DNA of 64,000 bases from Bacteroidales bacterium (GCA_016709025.1 JADJEQ010000014.1:137597-201596), one strand, 5' to 3'. Positions 51,061 to 61,497 are shown, numbered from the stretch's first letter. The notes: generated by a model not told the origin, from the sequence alone. A program made the numbers and translations.

Positions 51061-52559
51061 TTATTCTGACTTGGATTTTTCTGGAGCATCTTTCTGTTTT
51101 CCAATCATTAAAGTTTTTTCGGTGATACTATCGCCAAGATATTTAAAATGTTCAATTGCAGGCTTTCTTCCTTTAAATTTTGACACTGCCCATTCTTGAA
51201 GCTGAAAGATAGTCTACAATCATTTCTTTTGTGGTGGCACTGATATTGAAATTGAATTTTTCATTTTCAAGTTGCACTATTGGCGAATGATATTTTTCAA
51301 ACTCATTTTTAGCATAATGAAATGCGGTTGTCTCGTTCAGCATCTCCTTGGTATCTTCATCAAACTGATTGAAAACATTATAGTACATTGCTATTTTTTG
51401 CAAATCCCTGTAGTTTCCGTGCAATGGAAGATGTTCAATCCATCGCATTAATTCCGGTTTTTTAGGCACTTCAGGACTGCCCTGAAAATTCAGTCCCTTT
51501 CCAGACACTTTCCCAGTCCGTTAATCTATCTTCCAATGTTTCGCGTAAAGGAGGGATATTAACAACATGCTGAACTATCCTGTCATAAAAATCAGGAAGC
51601 AATTCAATGCGTAATTCTTGAATACAGCGATTTGAAGCGAAAATTAGCTTACATTCAACTTTAGTCTCCTTATTGCTTCCCATTCTGCGAATAGACATTT
51701 TATTGTCTTTATCAGTTTGCAAGGCTTTCATTAGTTTCGCCTGTACGAGCGTGGACAAATGATGTATTTCATCCAGGAACAACAATCCACCATTAGCTTC
51801 TTCCAACAGTCCTTTTTTGCCGGTAATAGCACCTGTGAACGCTCCTTTTTCATAACCAAACAATTCAGCTTCAGCTTTGCTATCCTCATCAAATGAAGCA
51901 CAATTGGCTTCTACAAACGGTGACTTATCCTCAATTGATTTCTTTGCTTCACTGGCTATTCTTGACTTTCCTATTCCCCTTTCACCAATCAATAAAATCG
52001 AGAAGCCTGATTTTAACAAGAATTCCATTTTTTTATTTACCAGGGCACGGGCTGGTGATTTTGTTTCATTAAAAACCTTAAACTCTGTACCGATTGAAGA
52101 TATCAGATTGGTAGGAATCTGATGAATTGAAAATCTTTTAAAACGCTCATTTAAACTGTCGCTCTTATCATCGTATGTTTTTATAAACATTGTATTTTCA
52201 GGCAGCTGACCTGCCTCTGCCAGTATATGCCAAACGACTTGTGTTTCATTGCTTCCCAAAGAAACATTGATGATTGGTTTTGCATTTTTATTTTTAGAAA
52301 AATAAGTCCGGCACCATCCACTCACTTCATCCGATATTTTCTTTTCATCTCTCAGGTCATTTACGTTTAGTTCAACTACCTTGAATTTACCGGAATAGAC
52401 TCTTTGGAAATTTGAAAATTGAGTTAACCACTTAATCTGTTCTGAGATTGGATAGTGCTGAATATTTCTCCATATAACCAGCTTAAAATCATCTTCCTTT
52501 TCGGGGTAATGCTGTTTTATAAAATCAATCTTTTCCCAGATTATAACATAATCCATCAT
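51061..52559 (-). CDS. Second CARF-like sigma54-dependent activator (frameshifts)
   Basis: From ATG 52559: a CARF-like sensor (MMDYVIIWEKIDF.., PIINVSLGSNETQVVWHILAEAG), then an AAA+ domain with IGERGIGKSRIA, GYEKGAFTGA and LFLDEIHHL. A shift near 51490 leads to the sensor-2 region (LPLHGNYRDLQKIAMYY). Another near 51195 leads to a C-terminal helix-turn-helix-like end (EWAVSKFKGRKPAIEHFKYL) and the stop at 51061. About 500 residues. It shares architecture with 47092-48566 but the N-terminal sensor differs. The gene overlaps the preceding small gene by 4 bases. A sigma54-type promoter faces away from it at 52981. Confidence 0.78.
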
Positions 52560-52825
52560 CTTTTATAATCTCTTCGAATAAAGTATTTAAACCTTCTCTT
52601 TACAAGCTTATCTTCTAATATCGATCTTTTATAACTAAATCTCCGGCTTGATAGCTTGTCAAATGCCTCCTGAGGTGCAGTCAGATATATAATCTCATCA
52701 AATAGAAAACCAAAGTCTTTTGGATCGCTGAAAGTTTCATTTAATTCGCTTTGGTCCAATTTGTTATAGTCAATTTTGTCTGGAAGTTTTCCATTTAAAT
52801 AAAACTTGCTCAGAATATGTTTCAA
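52556..52825 (-). CDS. Small helical hypothetical protein upstream of the CARF-sigma54 gene
   Basis: An 89-residue protein (MKHILSKFYLNGKLPDKID.. FKYFIRRDYKR) with acidic middle and strongly basic C-terminus. Its stop overlaps the start of the activator by 4 bases (ATGA), so the two are translationally coupled. No family recognised. It may be a partner subunit of the activator. Confidence 0.5.
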   Translation of the reverse strand: MKHILSKFYLNGKLPDKIDYNKLDQSELNETFSDPKDFGFLFDEIIYLTAPQEAFDKLSSRRFSYKRSILEDKLVKRRFKYFIRRDYKR

Positions 52826-52980
52826 GTAGGCTACACCATGTGGTATAATGCCAGGTTATGTAAATGTTTTTCATAATACAAATGTATTATATTTCCTATA
52901 GGTATTATATATTCTTTATAAAAAATATTAAAATATTTTATATAATTGATATGCAATGTATTATACAATTTTAAATAATT

Positions 52981-52996
52981 TGGCACACTAATTGTA
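52981..52996 (+). promoter_or_regulatory. Near-consensus sigma54 promoter
   Basis: TGGCAC-ACTAA-TTGT matches TGGCAC-N5-TTGC except the last base, with perfect spacing. It lies in a very AT-rich gap, divergent from the CARF-sigma54 gene at 52559, and would start transcription some 15 bases before the ATG at 53022. Confidence 0.65.
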
Positions 52997-53021
52997 TGAT
53001 TATAACTAAATAACGCAAAAA

Positions 53022-53508
53022 TGAATAGACAACTATTAAAATATAAAAAAACAAATAATTTCATATTCTCATAATGGAACAGAAACATTGACGACAAGAT
53101 TTTGCACAAAGTTTTACCATATGTAAAGTGCACCAAATACGAGAAGGATGTGATAATCGTCTTGCCTTCTTTTTGAAAAAAAAGGTGTTGAAAGGGATGA
53201 GAAACCTGCCTGATTCTAATTGCTAAAAGAAATCTGATCCTGACCGGTTTCTGGTGCGACCACCCTAACTACTTATTTCAAAAAGAAAAATCTTCTGACT
53301 TCCAGATCCTTTATGCATAAATGGATATTCATCAGGACGATTTAAAACATAGAGCGTGGGAACGGAAGAGCAACAGGGTAAGCTTAATGAGATTCTAATA
53401 CAAAAGTTGATTACAAAAACTGAAAATCCAAATCCACCCAAGAGCCAGGTAAATAAGGCAATTCCCGACTCTAAAAGCAGTAATAATCAATCTTCACCAA
53501 ATTATTGA
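53022..53508 (+). pseudogene. Decayed or unrecognised gene behind the sigma54 promoter
   Basis: From ATG 53022 (MNRQLLKYKKTNNFIFS) the frame stops at once. Other frames give QDFAQSFTICKVHQIREG and LAFFLKKKVLKGM, then LILTGFWCDHPNYLFQKEKS, MDIHQDDLKHR and a last 50-codon hydrophilic piece (53356-53508) containing NEILIQKLITKTENPNPPKS. Several frame breaks and stops separate them. No family recognised. The last piece could alternatively be a separate small peptide gene in front of the radical SAM operon. Confidence 0.35.
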
Positions 53509-53572
53509 GGACAAACGAAAGAGAGGTGTACCCTCCCATTCATTTTCTAACATCACTTCAAAGACATAGCAA

Positions 53573-55871
53573 TGCACATCCTGAAAATCATCCACGGATA
53601 CCCGCCATACTACAATGCCGGATCAGAAGTTTACAGTCAGTCCGTATGTAACGAACTGACAAAGAGAAACAGGGTTTCCGTTTTTACGCGGGAAGAGAAC
53701 CCTATTCCCCTGACTTTGCCATTCGCCACAGAAAAGAAAACGACAATCTGAATTTCTACATTGTTAACAACCCACAGGGTAAAGACGGCTACCGACACAA
53801 ATTGCTTGATGAAAATTTTGCAAGACTCATTGCTGAAATCAATCCGGATATTGCTCACATCGGCCACCTGAATCACCTTTCAACAGGCCTGGTTGATGAA
53901 CTTAACAAGCAAAACATTCCGATCGTTTTTACACTTCACGACTTCTGGCTGATGTGCCCAAGAGGACAATTCCTCACCAGAAGCATCGGCCAACAAAATA
54001 ATTATCAGTTGTGCCCGGAACAACATGACCACAAATGTGCAACCGATTGTTACAAAGTTTATTTCAGTGGCAGAGAAGCCAATGAAAAGCAAGATATTGA
54101 AAACTGGAGCACCTGGATTCATCAACGAATGATCGAAACTAAAGCAATTGTTGATAAAGTAGATGCGTTCATTGCTCCGTCAAAATACCTGCGTGACCGA
54201 TTTGTTAATGGCTTCAACATACCAGAGTACAAGATCATTTTACTTGATTATGGTTTCCCTACTGAATATTTAACACAAACTGACAAGTCAAAAGATAAAA
54301 TCGGCTTCACATTCGGCTATATTGGAACTCTTATACCATCAAAGGGGATAAATCACTTGATTGAAGCCTTTCAACAAATTGACGGGACTGCTACGCTGAA
54401 AATTTTCGGACGAGAAAACGGACAGAGCACAAATACTTTGAAGTTGATGGCATCATCATCTGCAAATAAAATTGAATTTGCCGGTGAGTACATCAACCAC
54501 AATCTGGCAAATGATGTGTTTTCAAATATTGATTGTATTATTGTTCCGAGCATCTGGGCTGAGAACTCTCCACTTGTAATTCACGAAGCCGGCTTGCAAA
54601 GTGCCTGTAATAACTGCCGATTACGGAGGGATGAAGGAGTTTGTGCAGCATAAAGTGAATGGTTTGTTGTTTGAACATCGCAACCCAGAATCGTTGAAGG
54701 AGCAAATGCAGTTTGCTCTGAAAAATCCCGGTTTAATGAAACAATTTGGTGAGGTAGGTTACTTATTCTCGGATGACGGACGCGTTCCGGATATTGTTGA
54801 ACATTGCAACGAACTAATGAAAATATATAAGCGCGTTGCTTTACCGAAAAATCTCTGGCGGGTCACCATTGATACAAACCCTGAGGATTGCAACCTGAGA
54901 TGTGTGATGTGTGAAGAGCACAGCCCCTTGAGTAGTTTTATCTCTGAATTATTTAAAGAAACAGGGATGAAGCGCAGGGTGATGGCCATTGAAACAGTAG
55001 AAGATATTTTCCTTCAAGCCAAAAAACTGGGAGTAAAAGAAATTATTCCTTCAACAATGGGAGAACCACTCCTTTATAAAGGCATTGAAAGAATATTTGA
55101 ACTTTCACAAATGCACGGTATCCGAATAAATCTTACTACCAACGGAACATTTCCGAAACGTTCGGTTAAAGATTGGGCCAGATTGATTATACCGAACACA
55201 AGCGATATAAAGATAAGCTGGAATGGGGCAACTGCCGGAACAGCAGAAAAAATTATGCTTGGCCTGAACTTCGGAAAAACCCTGGAAAATGTAAAGAGTC
55301 TTATCGAATACCGGAATATTTATTATTCCCGGACAGGCTATTATTGCAGCATTTCATTTCAGTTAACTTTCATGCAGCGCAATATGCATGAGTTGGCAGA
55401 TATTGTGAAGATTGCAGCAGAATTGGGCGTCGACAGGGTAAAAGGTCATCAACTCTGGACCCATTTTGAAGAAATGAAACAGCAGTCGATGAAGGCAGAC
55501 TATGAAAGCATTAATCAATGGAATGAATATGTAAAACAGGCTAATGAAATGCAGGAAAGATTTCGGAAACCAGATGGTGAGAGAGTAATACTGGAGAATA
55601 TCATCCCTCTTATGGAAGATGAAGTAATAGAAGTGCCCAAAGAATACGACTGTCCATTTCTGAAAAAGGAGCTTTGGATATCAGCAACCGGAGTAATATC
55701 GCCATGTTGTGCCCCCGATAAACTGAGGAAGTCCCTGGGTGATTTCGGAAATATTTACGAAACTTCAATTGAAAGGTGCTGGCAAGTAAAAGATATACGG
55801 AACTGGTTAGCAATTACAAAACCAAACCACTTTGTAGAACCTGTAACATGCGTAAATCAATAACAAAATGA
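53573..55871 (+). CDS. Glycosyltransferase-radical SAM/SPASM fusion protein (frameshifts)
   Basis: Joined frames give one protein of about 765 residues. The N-terminal half is a GT-B glycosyltransferase: IIHGYPPYYNAGSEVY, FTLHDFWLMCPRGQF, FGYIGTLIPSKGINHLIEAF, VPSIWAENSPLVIHEA, ITADYGGMKEFV. The C-terminal half is a radical SAM enzyme with CNLRCVMC (cluster cysteines in CxxxCxxC) and a SPASM end (SPCCAPDKLRKSLGDFG; CRTCNMRKS after a shift near 55830). Other shifts lie near 53700 and 54600. The corrected stop at 55871 overlaps the next ATG. It probably glycosylates and oxidatively modifies one substrate, perhaps a peptide. Confidence 0.8.
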
Positions 55872-57298
55872 AACAACTTAAAACTATTCATCAACTGCAA
55901 AAATTATTTCCAAAAGTGAAGGGAATTGATGTTGCACTTCTATACGGTTCCTTCGGAAGAAACGAAGCAACCCCGAATTCTGACATAGATATTCAGTTGC
56001 TGGTTGACAGCGAATTTGAAATCAAAAACCTGGTGGAAGCATCAAGAGAAGAATTCCGGAACGAAGCTAAAACATCTTCAAGTGAGCCTGAGAAACAAAG
56101 TTGTGGTTTACTTTAAATCACAGCCTAAAATTGAATTCGCTATCTGTAAGAACAATTCGGAGATTGACAGAAATTATCTGGGTTCAGAAATCACAAACAT
56201 TGCCAACACCATATTATTTGAGAAGCTACCAGCAAAATATGACATCAAAAATTATCTCAATCAGTTAACAAGAAATCGCAATAGATATAGAAATTCACAA
56301 TCAATCAAAAAGCAGGTTGCTGAACTTATCGGTAAATTCATTTATGAATTTGAGAGTTGCTCAGGAATGCACTGCAGAAGTGATGGTTATCAGTTTTATT
56401 ATTTCTATAACATCGCATTACATGTTGCCATTCAATTATCTAACCTTGCCAAAGGCCATACCAGGTTCAATTTTTTGCCGAAGTATTTTATTGCAAACAT
56501 GTTGTCGAAAGAAGAACAAGAAACATTGTACAGCATAAGAGGAACACTGTTTTTGCCCGAAGCCAATCAACAGAAAAGAAAACTACTCGACTTTTTTTAT
56601 TCAGCCATTCAACCTCTGGTGAGTCGTGCAAAGTTGAATGAGGTAAAGCAATTTTGCGAATGGATATACAACAGGGACTATCTCTGGAACTTCCGCGACA
56701 TCAGCACATTCAATCCCAAAATCAAACCCGGAAGAATTTTTAGAACGGCAACCATGACATTTTTTCAAAATGATCGCAGTTTTGATCATCTTCTCTCTGA
56801 AAAGAATATCAGAACAGTAATTGATTTGAGATCTGACACTGAGGTAAGTGATTTGCCTTATACAGAGCGAACGCTTTCAAAATTCAACTATGGAAAGCAC
56901 AACTTGACCCATGGAATCAGCCAGAATGGTTCAGGCAACAGCATCATTATGGCACAAATGAGGAAATCGCCTATCGCTTTTTTGCTGTTGGGTGCAATGA
57001 AAAGATTAAGGCAGCCATGGAAGCAATTCTGAATGAGCAATCCGGAAGTGTAGCAATTCATTGTTTTGCCGGTAAAGACAGAACAGGTATTTTCATTTCT
57101 TTATTCCATTTGCTTGCAGATTCGCCGATTGAAACAATACATAACGATTACCTGGCTAGCGAAGTTGATGTTAAGCTTTCACGCTTGAATCTGGTTCTTG
57201 ATATTATAAATGAAAAAGGTGGAATTGAGAACTATCTGCTTTTTTGTGGCTTGTCACAAAACCAAATAAACTTGTTGAAACGGAGGTTAACAGAATAA
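55868..57298 (+). CDS. Nucleotidyltransferase-tyrosine phosphatase fusion (frameshifts)
   Basis: The first 80 residues are an MNT-type nucleotidyltransferase with GSFGRNEATPNSDIDIQ (GS..DxD motif). After a shift near 56075 a helical middle (HEPN/four-helix-like) follows. The C-terminal 200 residues are a protein tyrosine phosphatase: RIFRTATMTFF, IRTVIDLRSDTEV and, after a shift near 56980, the active site HCFAGKDRTG (CX5R). About 475 residues. The combination is unusual. It overlaps the GT-SAM gene by 4 bases and precedes the methyltransferase by 4 bases. Confidence 0.75.
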
Positions 57299-57302
57299 TC
57301 TA

Positions 57303-58271
57303 ATGGGAAATTTTAAAAACGAACTTAAATCAATGTTCACAGAACATTGGAAGTATCTGGCTGTCGCAGCAGCATGCAAAGTGAGGCTCTTTGATAAAAT
57401 ATATGAAGGGCAGAATACCCTTGAAATGCTGAGTGACAGCAACATGTGGAACAAACTAACACTGATGCAATTGCTTAACTTCCTAAACCATGAAGGGTAT
57501 ATTCATTTTGACAACAAACTCACATTCTATTTAACCGAAAAAGGAGACCTGCTTCGGGAAAGCAATTCTGATGGATTGTTTTATGCCTGCCTTAACTGGG
57601 CTGATGAACATCTGAATGCCTGGCAGAACATTCATTACTCAATAATAACAGGGAAAAGCTCTTTTGAACTCCTCTATCAAAAACCATTTTTCGAGTTTCT
57701 GAATGATGATTCTGAGAAATTGAGAAACTATCATTTGGCCATGTCGCAATATGCAATTGATGATTACAGAGAATTACCTGAAACTATAGATTTCAGTATT
57801 CATAAGTCAGTTATGGATGTTGGCGGCGGATTGGGTATCGCCATACAGTTGATTAAAACAAAATATCCCGATACTGATTGTTTGTTGTTTGACCTGGAAG
57901 AAGTATTGAAGGGGGTCAAATCAGAATTTGTTAAAAAGGTTCCGGGCAATTTTTTTATTAAAATTCCGGATATAGCGGAAGCAATTATCCTCTCACGGGT
58001 CATTCACGACTGGGACGATGACAAGGCCGCAGTTATAATCAGCAATTGCCATATTGCCCTACCCCAAGGAGGCATTTTATATGTAATTGAGAATTGCTCA
58101 GATCATATTGAGGTAGATTTGTCATTGTTGTCATTAAATATGGCTGCTTTGTGTCAAAGCTATGAGCGTAGTTCCTCTGCATACATTCAAATATGCATAA
58201 ATGCGGGTTTTACCTATCACTCCCATAAAAAATTGAATCAGTTACAAACAGTATTAATCTTTCAGAAATGA
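57303..58271 (+). CDS. SAM-dependent methyltransferase, O-methyltransferase family 2-like
   Basis: A 322-residue intact protein: N-terminal winged-helix dimerisation domain (CKVRLFDKIYEGQNTLEMLSD), SAM-binding motif VMDVGGGLGIAIQL near residue 165, and ILSRVIHDWDDDKA, the catalytic region of plant-type O-methyltransferases and their bacterial natural-product relatives. Start 4 bases after the preceding stop, and its end overlaps the WG-repeat gene by 4 bases. It likely methylates the product of the preceding enzymes. Confidence 0.88.
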   Translation: MGNFKNELKSMFTEHWKYLAVAAACKVRLFDKIYEGQNTLEMLSDSNMWNKLTLMQLLNFLNHEGYIHFDNKLTFYLTEKGDLLRESNSDGLFYACLNWADEHLNAWQNIHYSIITGKSSFELLYQKPFFEFLNDDSEKLRNYHLAMSQYAIDDYRELPETIDFSIHKSVMDVGGGLGIAIQLIKTKYPDTDCLLFDLEEVLKGVKSEFVKKVPGNFFIKIPDIAEAIILSRVIHDWDDDKAAVIISNCHIALPQGGILYVIENCSDHIEVDLSLLSLNMAALCQSYERSSSAYIQICINAGFTYHSHKKLNQLQTVLIFQK

Positions 58272-58960
58272 ACTGGCAACACATCGAAGTATCAGCAGAT
58301 AATTCCCATTTTCTTTACAAAGGCAAACCCCTGTTTTTACGAATATTCACGGAGGTGCTTAAGTTCCATGCACCTGGTCTGGCACCGGTCAGAGATGAAT
58401 CCGGAGCATACCACATCGACACCTCTGGAAAATCAATCTACAATGACAGATATACCAGAACTTTTGGCTATTACTGCAACAGAGCCGCTGTGATGCAGGG
58501 GAACAAATGGTTTCATATAAAACCGGAAGGAAATCAGGCATACACCCGGAGATACAACTGGGCCGGGAACTTTCAGGAAAACAAGTGCACGGTTCGGGAC
58601 ATCGGGAATAACTACTTTCATATTGGCCTTGACGGGGAAAGACTTTACAATACCAAATTTATTTATTGCGGTGATTATAAAGAAGGAATTGCCTGTGTGA
58701 AAGCGACTGATGGCTTTTTCAGGCACATTGACAAGTCGGGAAACTTCATAAATAGCAAGTCTTTTTATGACCTGGGCGTTTTTCATAAAAATTTCGCAAC
58801 TGCAAGGGACAAAGAAGGATGGTTTCACATTGATAAATCAGGTAATGAACTATACCATCAAAAATATTCAGCCATTGAACCTTTTTACAACGGTTATGCT
58901 TTGGTAACAGACTTCAGTAAATTGAAGTCCATTATTGACGAAAGCGGAGAGTTGTATTAA
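58268..58960 (+). CDS. WG-repeat protein
   Basis: A 230-residue intact protein built of about six repeats of 25-35 residues with the pattern aromatic-HID.SGK..Y..(K/R)Y (YHIDTSGKSIYNDRY, FHIGLDGERLYNTKF, RHIDKSGNFINSK, FHIDKSGNELYHQKY). WG repeats form beta-propeller-like or solenoid folds for binding. No signal peptide. Last gene of the overlapping operon and possibly its carrier, chaperone or recognition protein. Confidence 0.82.
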   Translation: MNWQHIEVSADNSHFLYKGKPLFLRIFTEVLKFHAPGLAPVRDESGAYHIDTSGKSIYNDRYTRTFGYYCNRAAVMQGNKWFHIKPEGNQAYTRRYNWAGNFQENKCTVRDIGNNYFHIGLDGERLYNTKFIYCGDYKEGIACVKATDGFFRHIDKSGNFINSKSFYDLGVFHKNFATARDKEGWFHIDKSGNELYHQKYSAIEPFYNGYALVTDFSKLKSIIDESGELY

Positions 58961-59052
58961 GTGTATAATCATGACAAGTGTATTTCTGATTTATAATGCT
59001 TAAAGCTATTAGTTGCTTAACACCTCTGCTAGTGTTACTCAATACTTTTTAA

Positions 59053-59161
59053 ATTGATGCGCATCAATACCTTAAACGATAAAGCCTTAAGGCTTTTGAC
59101 TGAAAGTTGCTTATCGTTTTTACCATTTGCTGCTCACCGTTTTCCTAACTGATGCGCATCA
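59053..59161. repeat. Structured element: two TGATGCGCATCA palindromes around a nested hairpin
   Basis: The 16-base palindrome ATTGATGCGCATCAAT (59053-59068) and its 12-base core again at 59150-59161 flank an inverted pair AAACGATAA (59074-59082) and TTATCGTTT (59111-59119). Inside it is a hairpin AAAGCC-TTAA-GGCTTT (59081-59096). It lies 90 bases after the WG-repeat gene. Confidence 0.75.
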
Positions 59162-59229
59162 TTTCAAATAGAAATGCTTAATGTTTCAACAGAAAATACA
59201 CAACCGATATTGCCTGATAGGAATTCATA

Positions 59230-59515
59230 TGAAGTTCACAATCCATGCTCAAGTTCATATGCTCTGATATAACTTCCAAGATCTCTCAGTCTCTTGTTAA
59301 CTAATTTCTTATCAAAAATTTCTGAATCATACTCATCCCCAAGCCAATCGAACAATTCCAGATATCCATCTATTTCCGGATGACAGAGTTGATGCATCAG
59401 TTCTTGATATCCATGAACCCTACCGCAATTTTCAGGTGGAGCGGCCCTTGCACCATCAATACACTGAGCCCGTCTGGGTAGTCCGGGCTTTATATTTTCC
59501 AGAACTATACTACAA
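59230..59515 (-). pseudogene. C-terminal half of a PRiA4_ORF3-family protein
   Basis: The minus strand reads KPGLPRRAQCIDGARAAPPE, NCGRVHGYQELMHQLCHPE and DGYLELFDWLGDEYD in one frame. This is the second half of a pRiA4b ORF-3-like protein and is closely similar to the remnant at 34070-34556. The N-terminal half is absent. No start codon. Confidence 0.7.
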
Positions 59516-59659
59516 ACAGTACAAAAATAATCTCAAAACTCTCCCAGGACTACTAAATTGACTTGTATATATTTTGCAATATGCAATATACTATTTTCCA
59601 GCTTGTTAAAAAAGATGTAGATTGTTTGACAGTAATTTTGCATTAAAAATATTCAAAAA

Positions 59660-59735
59660 GTTTACGATAAGTTTACTGTAAGTTTACGATAAGCTTACTG
59701 TAATCAATTTTAAAATGGGCCTGGTTTACAGTAAG
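59660..59735. repeat. Iteron-like tandem repeat TTTAC(N)(N)TAAG
   Basis: Four contiguous 11-base units alternate TTTACGATAAG and TTTACTGTAAG/CTTACTGTAA from 59661 to 59703. A fifth inverted unit TTTACAGTAAG is at 59724-59735. The units are near-palindromic. Such arrays occur as plasmid replication iterons or regulator sites, but no replication gene is adjacent. A two-unit copy is at 49938. Confidence 0.7.
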
Positions 59736-59739
59736 TTTT

Positions 59740-60140
59740 TTGTGTTTTGTTATTTAGTCCATCATTCATTCAAAACAGATAAAAAACCAGACATACTCAA
59801 ATAATTATTCACGATTTTCATTTCTCCAGGCTGATGTTTTAATAATTTAGACTTCAAACAAAAAAATCAGCTTTGAAAGTTTATTCTGCATGAGAGCTTT
59901 ATTGAAATCGGAAAACCTGGAACAATTATTTGGCACAAACTAATAAAGAAATAATCAATAAACTGAATTGTGGCTTTTTCTGACAATGTTAAAGTGTAAG
60001 ATAGATGACATTGTTTTCTGATTTTGAATAATTGTTTTTTGTTTCTCAATAAAACCCCTTGTTCTGACAGCAGAGGATACGTATGAACTCAAAAGTCAAA
60101 AAGGGATTAAACTTCAGGAGCCGTATTTTAAGTCGAAATA
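59740..60140. other. Intergenic region, no gene found
   Basis: AT-rich sequence between the iteron-like array and the fic gene end. The flank at 59760-59790 (CATTCATTCAAAACAGATAAAAAACC) matches that of the copy near 50020. No coding region is supported. Confidence 0.5.
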
Positions 60141-61211
60141 CTATCTCTTCGACAACAATTCGAACAATGGCTCATTGATATAATAATTTCCGGTTCCCAG
60201 TTTTGCTTTTCTCAGCAGTTTATCTTCAGCCAGCGTATTCAGATAATTGGCGGCTGTGAGCCTCGAAACACCCAGATCCTGACCACAAATTCGATTTTGG
60301 TGTAGGGATGTTTAAACAGGTTATTCAATAAATCCTGACTGTAAAACTTATAATGATCACGCAACCGGTGTTTATAGTCTGCCATCAGCTCCTTTATTTT
60401 CACGATCAGTTCAATGGTTTCCCTTGATGTGACCTCAATTCCTTTGATCATAAATAAAAGCCATTCTTCCCAGAGGTTTTCTTCCCTCACTTTCTGCAAT
60501 AGCCTGTAATAATCTGATTTATTTCGAATGATATAACTGCTGAGGTACAGAACAGGGATTGTCTGGAGTTTTCAGGATCAGGTAAAGTATATTGATGATC
60601 CTCCCGGTTCTGCCGTTGCCATCATAAAACGGATGGATGCTTTCAAACTGCAAATGAATGACTGACATTTTAACCAAGGGGTCAAGATCACTCATCACCG
60701 GATCATTGATGAACTTTTCAAGATTGGCCATTAAACGAACTACATCATCAAATTCCTGTGGCGGGGTGTAAATGGTTTCTCCTGTTGAATCATTCTTCAA
60801 TACGGTTCCGGGAAGTTTCCGGAATCACTGTTACGCTCAAGTACTTCCTGGACTTTCAGCTATTTGGTTGTTAACAAACCTGATCCCGTCACAAGGTCAA
60901 ATCCCGTTTTCAATGCTGCTATATAATTCTGAACCTCTTTGGCATTTAATGAGTTAACCGAAACAGGGCTTAACACAGATTTATACAAATCGTCGTGGGT
61001 TGTAATTATATTTTCTATAGCAGAACTGTCTTTTGCCTCCTGTAAACCAAGTGTGTTGATTAATATATTCTGATCGGGAATTGTAGCTGCAATCCCTTTT
61101 TAACTCAGCCAAAGCAGCATGTGCTGAAGGTAACCGCTTCAATACTTTTATCGTTTCAATCTCAATATTTAAGGGCAATTCCTTTAAAATCCATGGCTGT
61201 AAGGAGGTCAT
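60141..61211 (-). CDS. Fic/DOC-family protein (several frameshifts)
   Basis: From ATG 61211 (MTSLQPWILKELPLNI): RLPSAHAALAELKRD, then in another frame MKNDSTGETIYTPPQ, the inhibitory/target region and the Fic core HPFYDGNGRTGR near 60620. The C-terminal part (EVTSRETIELIVKIKELM, GVSRLTAANYLNTLAED, GTGNYYINEPLFELL) is a winged helix. Breaks lie near 61085, 60850, 60520 and 60270. About 370 residues. Fic proteins transfer AMP or other nucleotidyl groups to target proteins. This two-domain type is common in Bacteroidota. Confidence 0.82.
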
Positions 61212-61395
61212 TGTGTATAGATTTTTTGATTTTCTTTACAAAGATAATGTATTATGTATAGATTATCTGATTTTCTTTACAAATAAAATCCGGAATGTAA
61301 AGAATTGACTGTTTTCTATACAAACGGAGATCAAGTCTAAAGTTTACCCGACGCACCAGAGGGAGGCGGGCTCAAATCTAAAGCTCAAAGACTAA

Positions 61396-61497
61396 TTCTA
61401 CCCTGGTTTCTACCCTGGTTTCTACCCTAAGTTCTACCTGGTTTCTCCCTGGTTTCTACCTAAGTTTTCCTAGTTTCTCCAAAATTTTCTCCGAAGT
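61396..61497. repeat. Tandem TTTCTACCCTGG repeat
   Basis: About eight imperfect 11-13 base units of the type TTTCTACCCTGG, degenerating to TTTCTCC and TTTTCTCC at the right end. No reading frame is supported. Confidence 0.7.

Noticed and set aside
52831..53136. A 101-codon minus-strand frame rich in Phe, Tyr and Ile
   Set aside because: It spans the AT-rich divergent promoter region including the sigma54 site, and its composition is that of translated AT-rich DNA.
59660..59735. A plasmid replication origin or CRISPR array
   Set aside because: The units are contiguous, only 11 bases, without unique spacers, and no replication initiator or cas gene is adjacent.
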